From DATAOG01 sp963840925 (lineage in GTDB: Bacteria > Pseudomonadota > Alphaproteobacteria > Geminicoccales > Geminicoccaceae): a stretch of DNA of 64,000 bases. The notes beneath the pieces were generated by a model, which was not told where the DNA came from, searched no databases, and saw only the letters and a list, made by a program, of their open reading frames with translations. Location of the stretch: contig CAWJAY010000007.1 of assembly GCA_963840925.1 (NCBI GenBank), positions 26,580-90,579 on the forward strand, given 5' to 3'. The position numbers and the translations under genes were made by a program. Positions 45,231 through 53,269 of the stretch are shown piece by piece (positions within the stretch are counted from its first letter, which is position 1; each line of letters begins with the position of its first letter).

Positions 45231-46754
45231 GTGAGCCCGCTGGTCGAGCTTTGCGGCATCACCAAGCGGTTCGGGCCGGTCGAGGTGCTGAGCGAGGTCG
45301 ACCTCGCGCTGCACGCCGGCCGGGTGCATTCGCTGGCCGGCGAGAACGGCGCCGGCAAGAGCACGCTGGTCAAGATCCTGGGCGGCATCCACCAGCCCGA
45401 TCGCGGCCGCATCCTGATCGACGGCCAGGAGGTCGCGATCCGCGGCGCGGCCGACGCCCAGCGCCAGGGCGTCGCGGTGATCCACCAGCACCCGACCGTG
45501 TTTCCCGACCTCTCGGTCGCCGAGAACGTGTTCATCGGCCGCCAGCCGGAGCGCGCCGGCCGGATCGACTGGGCGGCGATGCGCCGGCGGGCCGAAGATC
45601 TGCTGGCGCGGCTGGAGCTCGAGCTCGACGTCCGCCTGCCGGTCAAGCTCTTGGGCATCGCCGAGCGCCAGGCGATCGAGATCGTGCGCGCGCTTTCGCA
45701 GGACGCCCGCGTCCTGGTCATGGACGAGCCGACCTCGACGATCTCAGCGAGCGAGGTCGACCGTCTGTTCGAGATCGTGCTGCGGCTGAAGCAGTCGGGC
45801 GTCGCGATCCTGTTCATCAGCCATTTCATCGACGAGATCCTGCGGATGGGCGACGACGTCACAATCCTCCGCTCGGGCCGCCGCGTGATCAGTTGCGCGG
45901 CCAAGGAGCTTTCGCCCGAGCAGACGGTCCGGCACATGGTCGGCACTGATCTGGCCGCGTTCTTCCCCAAGGAGGCGGCCGCGATCGGAGCGGCCGTGGT
46001 CATCGTCCAGGGCCTCTCGGGCGCCGGTTTCGTCGAGGACGTGAGCTTCGAGCTCAAAGCCGGCGAGATCCTGGGCTTCTTCGGCCTAGTCGGCGCCGGC
46101 CGCTCGGAGGTCGCGCAGATGCTGTTCGGCATCGCCGAGCCCGCCTGCGGCGAGATCCGGGTCGACGGCCGCACGGTCCGCCCGGCCTCGCCGCGCGATG
46201 CGCTGGATCTGGGCATCTCGCTGTTGCCCGAGGACCGCCACCAGCAGGGGCTGGTGCTGCCGTTCCCGATCCGGGCGAATGAGACCTTGCCGCTGCTGCG
46301 CCGGCTCGCGGGCCGGCTCGGGCTCGTCGATCGCGCGGCCGAGGCCAAGATCGCCACCGAGTTCACCGGCCGCATGCGCGTGGTCGCAACTGGCATCGAG
46401 CAGCCGACCGACACGCTCTCGGGCGGCAACCAGCAGAAGGTGCTGCTCGCCAAGTGGCTGATGCCGAAGCCGCGCGTGCTGATCCTCGATCAGCCGACCC
46501 GCGGCATCGACGTCGGCGCCAAAGCCGAAATCCACCGGATCATCTCGCAGCTGGCCAGCCAGGGGATCGCGATCATCCTGATCAGCGACGATGCGGTCGA
46601 GGTGATCGCGATGGCCGATCGGATCCTGGTCTTCCGCGGCGGCCGGATCGTTCGCGAGTTCGCGCGCGCGGCGTTCGATCAGGAAGCGATGCTGCTGGCC
46701 GCGGCCCATGCCGTCCGCGAGCCCCTGCCGACCCCGATGCCGGTCCGGTCATGA
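45231..46754 (+). CDS. Sugar ABC transporter double ATPase (RhaT type)
   Basis: 507 residues with two ABC domains, as in ribose/rhamnose importers. Domain 1: Walker A GENGAGKST, signature region LGIAERQAIEIVRAL, Walker B VLVMDEPTS. Domain 2: degenerate Walker A GLVGAGRSE, signature TLSGGNQQKVLLAKWL, Walker B VLILDQPTRGIDVG. Starts at GTG 45231 and overlaps the next gene by 4 bp (ATGA). Confidence 0.93.
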   Translation: MSPLVELCGITKRFGPVEVLSEVDLALHAGRVHSLAGENGAGKSTLVKILGGIHQPDRGRILIDGQEVAIRGAADAQRQGVAVIHQHPTVFPDLSVAENVFIGRQPERAGRIDWAAMRRRAEDLLARLELELDVRLPVKLLGIAERQAIEIVRALSQDARVLVMDEPTSTISASEVDRLFEIVLRLKQSGVAILFISHFIDEILRMGDDVTILRSGRRVISCAAKELSPEQTVRHMVGTDLAAFFPKEAAAIGAAVVIVQGLSGAGFVEDVSFELKAGEILGFFGLVGAGRSEVAQMLFGIAEPACGEIRVDGRTVRPASPRDALDLGISLLPEDRHQQGLVLPFPIRANETLPLLRRLAGRLGLVDRAAEAKIATEFTGRMRVVATGIEQPTDTLSGGNQQKVLLAKWLMPKPRVLILDQPTRGIDVGAKAEIHRIISQLASQGIAIILISDDAVEVIAMADRILVFRGGRIVREFARAAFDQEAMLLAAAHAVREPLPTPMPVRS

Positions 46755-47764
46755 GCAGCGGCGCGCGCGCAAGATTCGGCCGGGGCTTCCGGGTGCGCGA
46801 GGTCGGTCTCCTCTTAGCGCTGGCCCTGATCTGCGCGCTGGTGACGCTGCGCGAGCCGCGCTTCCTGCAGCCCGCCAACCTCGAGCAGGTGGCCCTCTCG
46901 GCGACGCTGGTCGGCATCGTGGCGCTGGGCCAGGCGCTGGTGATCATCACCCGGCAGATCGACCTCTCGGTCGGCGCGATCGTCGCGATGAGCGCGTTCG
47001 TCGCCGCCGACTGGTTGGAGGACCACCCGCAGGGCAGCATCGCGATCGTGTTCCTGATCGGGCTCGCGGTCGGCGGCGGGCTCGGCATCGTCAACGCGCT
47101 GCTGGTCGCGGTCGCGCGGATACCGGCGATCGTCGCCACGCTCGGCACGCTCGCGGTCTATCGGGGCGGCGTGATCGTGCTCGCGGGCGGCCGCCAGATC
47201 TCGGCGACGGTGCTGCCCGACAGCTACGCGCAGCTCGCCCGGATCGATGTCGCCGGCCTGCCGCTCCTGGTCTGGCTGGCCCTGCTGCTGACCCTCTTGT
47301 TCGGCTTCGCCGCCAGCTACACCCGGACCGGGCGCAACCTATACGCGCTGGGCTCGAGCCCGGAGAGCGCCCGGCTGGTCGGCATCAACGAGGCCGGGCA
47401 TCTGGCCTTCGTGTTCATCCTCTCGGGCCTGTTGTGCGGCCTGGTCGGCGTGCTCTGGGGGGCGCGCTTTGGCACCGTCGACGCGGTGCTGGCACCGGAC
47501 CTGCACCTCCAGGCGATCTCGGCGGTCGTGATCGGCGGGGTCAGCATCTTCGGCGGCAGCGGCTCGGTCTACGGCGCCGCGATCGGTGCGGTGATCTTCG
47601 CCGTGCTCCAGAACGGCGTCCAGCTGCTCGGGATCAACCAGTTCTGGCTGCAGGCGGTGATCGGGGCGGCGATCCTCGGCACCGTGATGTTCTACAGCCT
47701 GCTGGCGCGCGGCGCCGAGCGCCGGCCGGCCGGGCTGCGGCTCGGTAGTGCCGCCGGCGGCTGA
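46751..47764 (+). CDS. Sugar ABC transporter permease 1
   Basis: 337 residues, about ten membrane segments of the BPD_transp_2 (RbsC) family: GQALVIITRQIDLSVGAIV, IPAIVATLGTLAVYRGG, GRNLYALGSSPESARLVG and AVVIGGVSIFGGSGSVYGA. Its ATG sits inside the ATPase stop. The second permease follows after 3 bp. Confidence 0.93.
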   Translation: MSSGARARFGRGFRVREVGLLLALALICALVTLREPRFLQPANLEQVALSATLVGIVALGQALVIITRQIDLSVGAIVAMSAFVAADWLEDHPQGSIAIVFLIGLAVGGGLGIVNALLVAVARIPAIVATLGTLAVYRGGVIVLAGGRQISATVLPDSYAQLARIDVAGLPLLVWLALLLTLLFGFAASYTRTGRNLYALGSSPESARLVGINEAGHLAFVFILSGLLCGLVGVLWGARFGTVDAVLAPDLHLQAISAVVIGGVSIFGGSGSVYGAAIGAVIFAVLQNGVQLLGINQFWLQAVIGAAILGTVMFYSLLARGAERRPAGLRLGSAAGG

Positions 47765-47767
47765 GCG

Positions 47768-48799
47768 ATGGCGCGCCTTGCTCAGCTGATCGCGCGCTGG
47801 GAGCTGTTCCTGCTCCTGGTCCTGATCGGCGCCTTCGTCTACGGCAGCCGGTCCTCCGAATATTTCCTGACCGCGTCCAACATCTCGATCGCGATCGCCG
47901 GTGCCACCCCGATCGCAATCGTGGCGCTCGGCATGACGCTGATCATCATCACCGGCGAGATCGACGTTTCGGTCGGCTCCAACGTCGGGCTGTCGGCGGC
48001 GACCCTTGCGGTCGCGATCGAGCATGGCCTGCCGATCGAGGCCGCGATCGTCTTGTGCATCTTCGCCGGCACGCTCGCCGGGATCATCAACGGCCTGTTC
48101 GTCGCCTACGCCTCGCTGCCGTCGCTGGTCGTGACGCTCGGCACGCTCGCCCTCTACCGCGGCAGCGCGCTGATCATCCTCAAGGAGCGCGGCGTGTTCG
48201 GCTTCCCCGACTGGTACACCAACCTCGGCTTCGGCACGATCGGCGCGACGCCGATCCCGTGGAGCTCGATCATCTTCGTGCTGCTGTTCATCGGCTTTGC
48301 GGTCTACCTGCACGCCACCAGATGGGGCCGCGCCCTGTTCGCGATCGGCAACAACCGGGAGGCGGCCCGCTTCTCGGGCATCGACGTGCGACGCGCCATT
48401 CTCGGCGTCTTTGCGATCTCGGGCACGATGTGCGCGATCGCGGCGGTCGTGCTCACGGCCTATCTGGCGAGCGCCCGCGCCGATACCGCGACCGGGCTCG
48501 AGCTGCCGGTGATCACCGCGGTCGTGCTCGGCGGCGTCAGCATCTTCGGCGGCAGCGGCACGCTCGGCGGCGTCCTGATCGCGCTGTTGGTGCTCGCGTT
48601 CGTCCAGAACGCGCTCGGGCTCGCCGGGGTCACGCCCGAGGAGCAGCAGATCGTGACCGGCGCGGTGCTGATCCTGACCCTTGCGGTGTTCGGCGCGGCG
48701 GGCCGCTTCCGGCAGCGGCTGGCGACGCTCTGGCGCCTGCGTCGGCCCCAGGCCGGCGGCGCGAGCGCCGCCCAATCGCGACTGGCCGCGCGCCGCTGA
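47768..48799 (+). CDS. Sugar ABC transporter permease 2
   Basis: 343 residues of the same RbsC-like family, GMTLIIITGEIDVSVGSNVG, LPSLVVTLGTLALYRGSAL, GRALFAIGNNREAARFSG and AVVLGGVSIFGGSGTLGGVL. Two different permeases plus one double ATPase is the RhaSTPQ arrangement. No rhamnose catabolic genes (isomerase, kinase, aldolase) are near. Confidence 0.93.
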   Translation: MARLAQLIARWELFLLLVLIGAFVYGSRSSEYFLTASNISIAIAGATPIAIVALGMTLIIITGEIDVSVGSNVGLSAATLAVAIEHGLPIEAAIVLCIFAGTLAGIINGLFVAYASLPSLVVTLGTLALYRGSALIILKERGVFGFPDWYTNLGFGTIGATPIPWSSIIFVLLFIGFAVYLHATRWGRALFAIGNNREAARFSGIDVRRAILGVFAISGTMCAIAAVVLTAYLASARADTATGLELPVITAVVLGGVSIFGGSGTLGGVLIALLVLAFVQNALGLAGVTPEEQQIVTGAVLILTLAVFGAAGRFRQRLATLWRLRRPQAGGASAAQSRLAARR

Positions 48800-48831
48800 G
48801 CCCGGACCGCTCGGCCGCGGGCCGGCGGCGC

Positions 48832-49896
48832 CTATGGTGTTTCCGGGTCCGGTTCGGCCGCGACCAGCGGATGGTCTTCGAACTCGTCGACCCGACCGGT
48901 CCGGCCAAGCAGTCGTCGGAGCAGATCGGCCCCTTCCCGGTAGCTCTCGGCACGCTGGAGCAGTTGCTCCGCGGTTGGCCCGCTGCCCCGCCGACGGGCG
49001 TCCTCGGCCAGCCGGCGGACTACCCGCGCCCGCTCGTGCTGCGCCCGCAAAGCGGCATAGAGCGCCCGCTCCCATGCCTCGGTATTCGCCGCGCCGAGGG
49101 AATCGAGCGTGAACCCATGGCCGGTGTGGCAGCGGTAGCGGATCAACTCGCCGTCTTCGATCTCCTGCAGGACGCCGTGACACTCGGGGCAGGTGATCGG
49201 CGACAACGGGCCGCGCTCGTGGTCCTCGATGTCATGCGCCTCCTGGGCCGCGATCAGCGCCTCGGCCCGGATCTCATCGGGAACCGCAACCGGAGGCGGC
49301 CGCGGCTCGCGCGCGCAGGCGACCAGCATCGCCGCCAGCCCCTCGAGCGGCAGGACGTGATCGAGCGCAACATGACGGATGGCGTTCCGCGGCATCTGGG
49401 GATAGGCGGCCTCGTTCGGGTCCTGGACCAGGGCCAAGCCGCCGCAGCGCTTGATCGCCCGCAGACCTGAAACCCCGTCGCTGAGCAGGCCGGTCAGCAG
49501 CACGCCGATCACCCGGCTGGTGCAGCTGGCCGCGGCCGAGCGGAACAAGGGATCGATCGCCGGCCGCGCCCCGCTCTCCCGCGGGCCGCGGCGGACGTGG
49601 ATGTGGTCGCGGCCGACCAGCAGATGCCGGTCGGGCGGCGCCACGTAGCCGCACCCCGGGGCGAAGCGCTGGCCGTCCGCCGCCGGCAGCACAGGTAGCG
49701 AGCTGACGCCGGCCAGGATCTCGGCCAGCAGGCCCGGGCTGTGGGTCGCGGTATGCAGGACGATGAACAGCGAAGCCGGCAGGTCAGCCGGCAGATCGCG
49801 CAGCAGCGAACGGAGCGCCTCGAGGCCGCCGCTCGAGGCGCCGATCACGAGCACGTCCCGACCGGCTGGGCTCGAGGCACGCGCTGGGGTTGGCAC
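48832..49896 (-). CDS. Orphan CheB-type methylesterase with zinc-ribbon-like tail
   Basis: 354 residues. Residues 1-185 form a CheB catalytic domain: Ser in VLVIGASSGGLEALR, His in VLHTATHSPGLLAEIL and Asp in LLTGLLSDGVSGLRAIK. There is no receiver domain. The C-terminal half has CPECHGVLQEIEDGELIRYRCHTGHGF (in parts), a C-x2-C/C-x2-H zinc-ribbon-like pair, then a helical tail. No che genes or receptors lie nearby, so the target is probably not a chemoreceptor of a local cluster. It is convergent with the sugar permease. Confidence 0.88.
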   Translation of the reverse strand: MPTPARASSPAGRDVLVIGASSGGLEALRSLLRDLPADLPASLFIVLHTATHSPGLLAEILAGVSSLPVLPAADGQRFAPGCGYVAPPDRHLLVGRDHIHVRRGPRESGARPAIDPLFRSAAASCTSRVIGVLLTGLLSDGVSGLRAIKRCGGLALVQDPNEAAYPQMPRNAIRHVALDHVLPLEGLAAMLVACAREPRPPPVAVPDEIRAEALIAAQEAHDIEDHERGPLSPITCPECHGVLQEIEDGELIRYRCHTGHGFTLDSLGAANTEAWERALYAALRAQHERARVVRRLAEDARRRGSGPTAEQLLQRAESYREGADLLRRLLGRTGRVDEFEDHPLVAAEPDPETP

Positions 49897-50074
49897 GATG
49901 ATCCCTCCGGCCGCGCGGCGCGGCCTGCGAGATCAACGCGCCGGGTCGCCAATCCTCTCGCACGAGTGGCGCCGGGTTCGCCGGCTCGGCGTCATCACTT
50001 GACAATCCGGGGCGGGCTTGCACTGATCCGGCGACGTTCTGCGCAATGACGGGCAGCGCCCTGAGGGAAGCCCC

Positions 50075-50314
50075 ATGCCCGATCCGGTGCCCAGGCCGCC
50101 TGGCCGCCCGCCCGGCGAGCCGATCATCATCAAGGACCCGGGACGACCGCCGGAGGTCCCGGAGATCGACGGCTCGCTGGAGGACGAGGACGAGCCCGAG
50201 ATCCGGCCGCCGCCGGAGCCGATCCCGGAAAAGGCGCCACCGCCGGCCCCCTGGGAGCGGGCGCAGCTGCCGTCAGGCGCTGGCCGGGCCGCGAGCGCGC
50301 GTGATGACCGATGA
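50075..50314 (+). CDS. Small Pro/acidic-rich protein
   Basis: 79 residues, MPDPVPRPPGRPPGEPIIIK followed by an acidic stretch and PEIRPPPEPIPEKAPPPAP: likely disordered. GAGGGAAG stands 5 bp before ATG 50075 and the stop overlaps the next ATG (ATGA at 50311), so it is probably translated. No known family. Confidence 0.5.
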   Translation: MPDPVPRPPGRPPGEPIIIKDPGRPPEVPEIDGSLEDEDEPEIRPPPEPIPEKAPPPAPWERAQLPSGAGRAASARDDR

Positions 50315-50553
50315 CTGACCGGCCAGCTCGCTCGGGCGGGGTTCTGCGGCTGCGCAACCTCGCGATGATCGAGAACATCCGGCGCGCTGAGGACCCGGCC
50401 TGGCGTGAGCGGCTGGAACAGCAGCAGGTCGTGGCCAGACTGGGGCGCATGTTCGGCCGGGCCGAGGACCCGCTCCGGGCGCTGCAGGACCATGCCCACG
50501 CGCTCAAAGAGGTGTTGGGCCGGACGCCCCCGCCCGGCAAGACCGGTCGCTAG
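50311..50553 (+). CDS. Small helical protein of unknown function
   Basis: 80 residues, charged and helical (NLAMIENIRRAEDPAWRERL, then RLGRMFGRAEDPLRALQDHA). It overlaps the preceding small gene by 4 bp and stops 27 bp before the amidohydrolase GTG, so it may belong to that operon. I do not recognise it. Confidence 0.5.
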   Translation: MTDRPARSGGVLRLRNLAMIENIRRAEDPAWRERLEQQQVVARLGRMFGRAEDPLRALQDHAHALKEVLGRTPPPGKTGR

Positions 50554-50580
50554 GCCGATGACCGGGCGCGAGGCGCGGAC

Positions 50581-51648
50581 GTGAACGTCAAAGGCCGGGG
50601 AGCGATCGACTGCGACGTCCATGCCAACGTGCCGGCGATCAAGGCGCTCATCCCCTATCTCGACGACTACTGGCAGGACATGGTCGAGGTGCGCGGCATC
50701 GACGGCTTCGAGAGCCGGAGCTATCCGCCGCAGGCGCCGCTCAGCTGCCGGCCGGACTGGCGCACGCCGGCGGGCCGCCCGGCCGAGGATCTGGCGGCGC
50801 TCAAGACCCAGGTCCTGGACCGCTGGCAAAGCCGGGCCGCGATCCTGAACTGCCTCTACGGCGTCCAGCTGATCATGGACGAGCACATGGCGGCCGCGCT
50901 CGCCGGCGCGGTCAACGACTGGCTGGTCGAGGAGTGGCTGGAGCCCGAGCCGCGGCTTCGGGCCTCGATCGTGGTCACGCCCCAGAGCCCGGCGCGCGCC
51001 GCACAGGAGATCGAGCGCCGGGCGGCCGACCCCCGCTTCGTTCAGGTCCTGTTGCCAGTGACCGGCGAGATGCCGCTCGGGCGCAGCGCCTACTGGCCGA
51101 TCTACGAGGTCGCCGCGCGCCACGGGCTGCCGATCGGGATCCATGCCGGCAGCAGCTATCGCCACCCGGTCACCTCGGTCGGCTGGCCGTCCTACCACAT
51201 CGAGGACTACGTGGCGCAGACCCAGGGCTTCCAGGCCCAGCTCGCGAGCCTGATCACCGAGGGCGTGTTCGCCAAGTTCCCGCAGCTCAAGGTCGTGTTG
51301 CTGGAATCCGGCGTGACCTGGCTGCCGGGCTTCCTGTGGCGGTTCTCAAAGTTCTGGCGCGGTCTGCGCGCCGAGGTCCCCTGGGTCGACCGGTCGCCGA
51401 CCGAGATCGTGCGCGACCACGTCCGGCTCACGATCCAGCCGCTCGACGCGCCGCCGGGCGCAGGCGACCTGGAGCGCGTGCTCGAGCACATCGGCTCGGA
51501 GGAGGTTCTGCTGTACGCGTCCGATTTTCCACACTGGCACTTCGAGGGCGATGATACCATACCAGAAGGAGTGCCGGCGGCGCTGCTCGACCAGATCCTG
51601 TTCGGCAACCCGCTCGCCGCCTACCCTCGTCTTGGAGGTCTGTCATGA
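50581..51648 (+). CDS. Amidohydrolase family 2 (ACMSD-like) protein A
   Basis: 355 residues of the amidohydrolase_2 family. Metal-site elements: IDCDVHAN at the N-terminus (only one His of the usual HxH, as D-V-H), GLPIGIHAG, and LLYASDFPHWHFEG near the C-terminus with the Asp. Family members do non-oxidative decarboxylations or hydrolyse lactones. GTG 50581 begins right at the conserved core. It shares the ATGA overlap with paralogue B, so the two are likely co-expressed and may form a heteromer. Confidence 0.85.
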   Translation: MNVKGRGAIDCDVHANVPAIKALIPYLDDYWQDMVEVRGIDGFESRSYPPQAPLSCRPDWRTPAGRPAEDLAALKTQVLDRWQSRAAILNCLYGVQLIMDEHMAAALAGAVNDWLVEEWLEPEPRLRASIVVTPQSPARAAQEIERRAADPRFVQVLLPVTGEMPLGRSAYWPIYEVAARHGLPIGIHAGSSYRHPVTSVGWPSYHIEDYVAQTQGFQAQLASLITEGVFAKFPQLKVVLLESGVTWLPGFLWRFSKFWRGLRAEVPWVDRSPTEIVRDHVRLTIQPLDAPPGAGDLERVLEHIGSEEVLLYASDFPHWHFEGDDTIPEGVPAALLDQILFGNPLAAYPRLGGLS

Positions 51649-52772
51649 GCACGGTTCTCGAACGGCCTTTGACCAAGCCTGGACGGGAGCCCGCGGCGGT
51701 CAGGGCGAGCCGGACCGGGATCGTCGACTGCGACGTCCACCCGACCGTCAAGGGGTTCGCCGATCTCCGGCCCTACCTCTCGGACCGCTGGTGGCGGCAT
51801 CTCAACACCTACGGGCTGCGGCCGCGCCACGGCTTTGCCCAGATGGACCCCTATCCCAAGGCGGCGCCGCGGGCCTGTCGCCGCGACGCCTGGACGCCCG
51901 AGGGCGACCGGCCGGGCAGCGATCTTGGCTACATGCGCGAGCACTATCTGGACGCCTATGGCATCGAGGCCGCGATCCTGAGCCCGCTCGCGGTGACCGC
52001 GCAGGGCGATCAGAACCTGGGCTTCAGCGCCGCGATGGCGGCCGCGATCAACGACTGGCAGCTGGACGCCTGGACCCGCCAGGACGAGCGCCTCAAGGCT
52101 TCGATCGTGGTGCCCTACGACGACGGCGCGATGGCCAGCGCCGAGATCGACCGCTGCGCCGGCGATCCGCACTTTCGGCAGATCCTGGTCCTGAGCCGGA
52201 CCAGCGAGCCGCTCGGCAAGCGCCGCTACTGGCCGATCTTCGAGGCCGCCTGCCGCCACGATCTGCCGGTCGGCGTCCACGTCTTCGGCTACAGCGGCTA
52301 TCCGGTCTCGAGCGCCGGCTGGCCGTCGTTCTACATCGAGGAGATGACCGGCCACTCGACCACCTGCCAGACGCTGGTCGCGAGCCTGGTCCTGGAGGGC
52401 GTGTTCGAGCGGTTCCCGAAGCTGAAGGTGGTCCTGATCGAGGGCGGCTTCGGCTGGCTGCCGGCGCTCGCCTGGCGGCTCGACCGACAGATCGCCCGCA
52501 GCCGCGACGAGGTGCCGGATCTGACCCGCAAGCCCTCGGAGTACATCCGCGACCACATCTGGATCACGACCCAGCCCATGGAGGAGCCGGAGCGGCGCGA
52601 GCACGTGCTGGATGTGATGGGCTGGATCGGCTTCGAGCGGCTGCTGTACGCGACCGACTACCCGCACTGGGACTTCGACGATCCGGCCCACGCGCTGCCG
52701 CGCGCGCTCGATCCCGAGCGGCTCGAGCTGATCCGGCGCGGCAACGCGCGAAAGCTCTACCGGCTCGACTGA
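51645..52772 (+). CDS. Amidohydrolase family 2 (ACMSD-like) protein B
   Basis: 375 residues, paralogous to the preceding protein: IVDCDVHPTVKGFADLRPYL, DLPVGVHVFGYSG, GFGWLPALAWRLDR and LLYATDYPHWDFDDP, ending in the typical NARKLYRLD. An N-terminal extension of about 25 residues is not hydrophobic, so it is cytoplasmic. Its stop overlaps the Rieske gene start (TGATG). Confidence 0.87.
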   Translation: MSTVLERPLTKPGREPAAVRASRTGIVDCDVHPTVKGFADLRPYLSDRWWRHLNTYGLRPRHGFAQMDPYPKAAPRACRRDAWTPEGDRPGSDLGYMREHYLDAYGIEAAILSPLAVTAQGDQNLGFSAAMAAAINDWQLDAWTRQDERLKASIVVPYDDGAMASAEIDRCAGDPHFRQILVLSRTSEPLGKRRYWPIFEAACRHDLPVGVHVFGYSGYPVSSAGWPSFYIEEMTGHSTTCQTLVASLVLEGVFERFPKLKVVLIEGGFGWLPALAWRLDRQIARSRDEVPDLTRKPSEYIRDHIWITTQPMEEPERREHVLDVMGWIGFERLLYATDYPHWDFDDPAHALPRALDPERLELIRRGNARKLYRLD

Positions 52773-53185
52773 TGGAGCGGCACGTGGTCGCGCCGGTCGC
52801 CGAGCTGCCGCCCGGCAGCCGCCGGCTGGTGACGATCCGCGGCCGCGAGGTCGTGGTCTTCAACGTCGGCGGCGAGTATTTCGCGCTCGTCGACCGCTGC
52901 CCGCATCAGGGCGGCAGCCTCAGCCGCGGCAAGCTCACCGGGCTGGTCGAGGCGAGCGCCCCGGGCGAGGTCCGCTACAGCCGCCGCGGCGAGATCATCC
53001 GCTGCCCCTGGCACGGCTGGGAGTTCGACCTGCGCACCGGTCGCTCCTGGTGCGATCCGGCGCGCCTGCGGGTCAAGAACTATCCGGCGACCGCGGTGCC
53101 CGGCACCCAGCTTGCCCAAGGCCCTTACACGGCCGAGACCTTCGAGGTCACGGTCGAGGACGACTATGTCGTGATCGAGGTCTGA
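52772..53185 (+). CDS. Rieske [2Fe-2S] protein
   Basis: 137 residues. Cluster ligands are in DRCPHQGGSL (Cys, His) and IIRCPWHGWEFDLRTGR (Cys, His), the soluble-ferredoxin type. No membrane anchor or oxygenase domain follows. Located in one operon with two amidohydrolases, it could donate electrons to an oxygenase encoded elsewhere or, less usually, serve the amidohydrolases directly. Confidence 0.9.
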   Translation: MERHVVAPVAELPPGSRRLVTIRGREVVVFNVGGEYFALVDRCPHQGGSLSRGKLTGLVEASAPGEVRYSRRGEIIRCPWHGWEFDLRTGRSWCDPARLRVKNYPATAVPGTQLAQGPYTAETFEVTVEDDYVVIEV

Positions 53186-53232
53186 GCCGCCGAGGTTCTC
53201 GAAGTCGCGCCGTCTGCAAGTTCGCTCTACGG

Positions 53233-53261
53233 TTGAACGGGAAACCGGTCTCCCCTATACC
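53233..53261 (+). promoter_or_regulatory. Strong sigma-70 promoter, leaderless layout
   Basis: TTGAAC (53233-53238), 17-bp spacer, TATACC (53256-53261). The next gene's ATG begins at 53270, 8 bp after the -10 box, so transcription would start at or within a base or two of the start codon. Confidence 0.65.
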
Positions 53262-53269
53262 ATCGGCGA

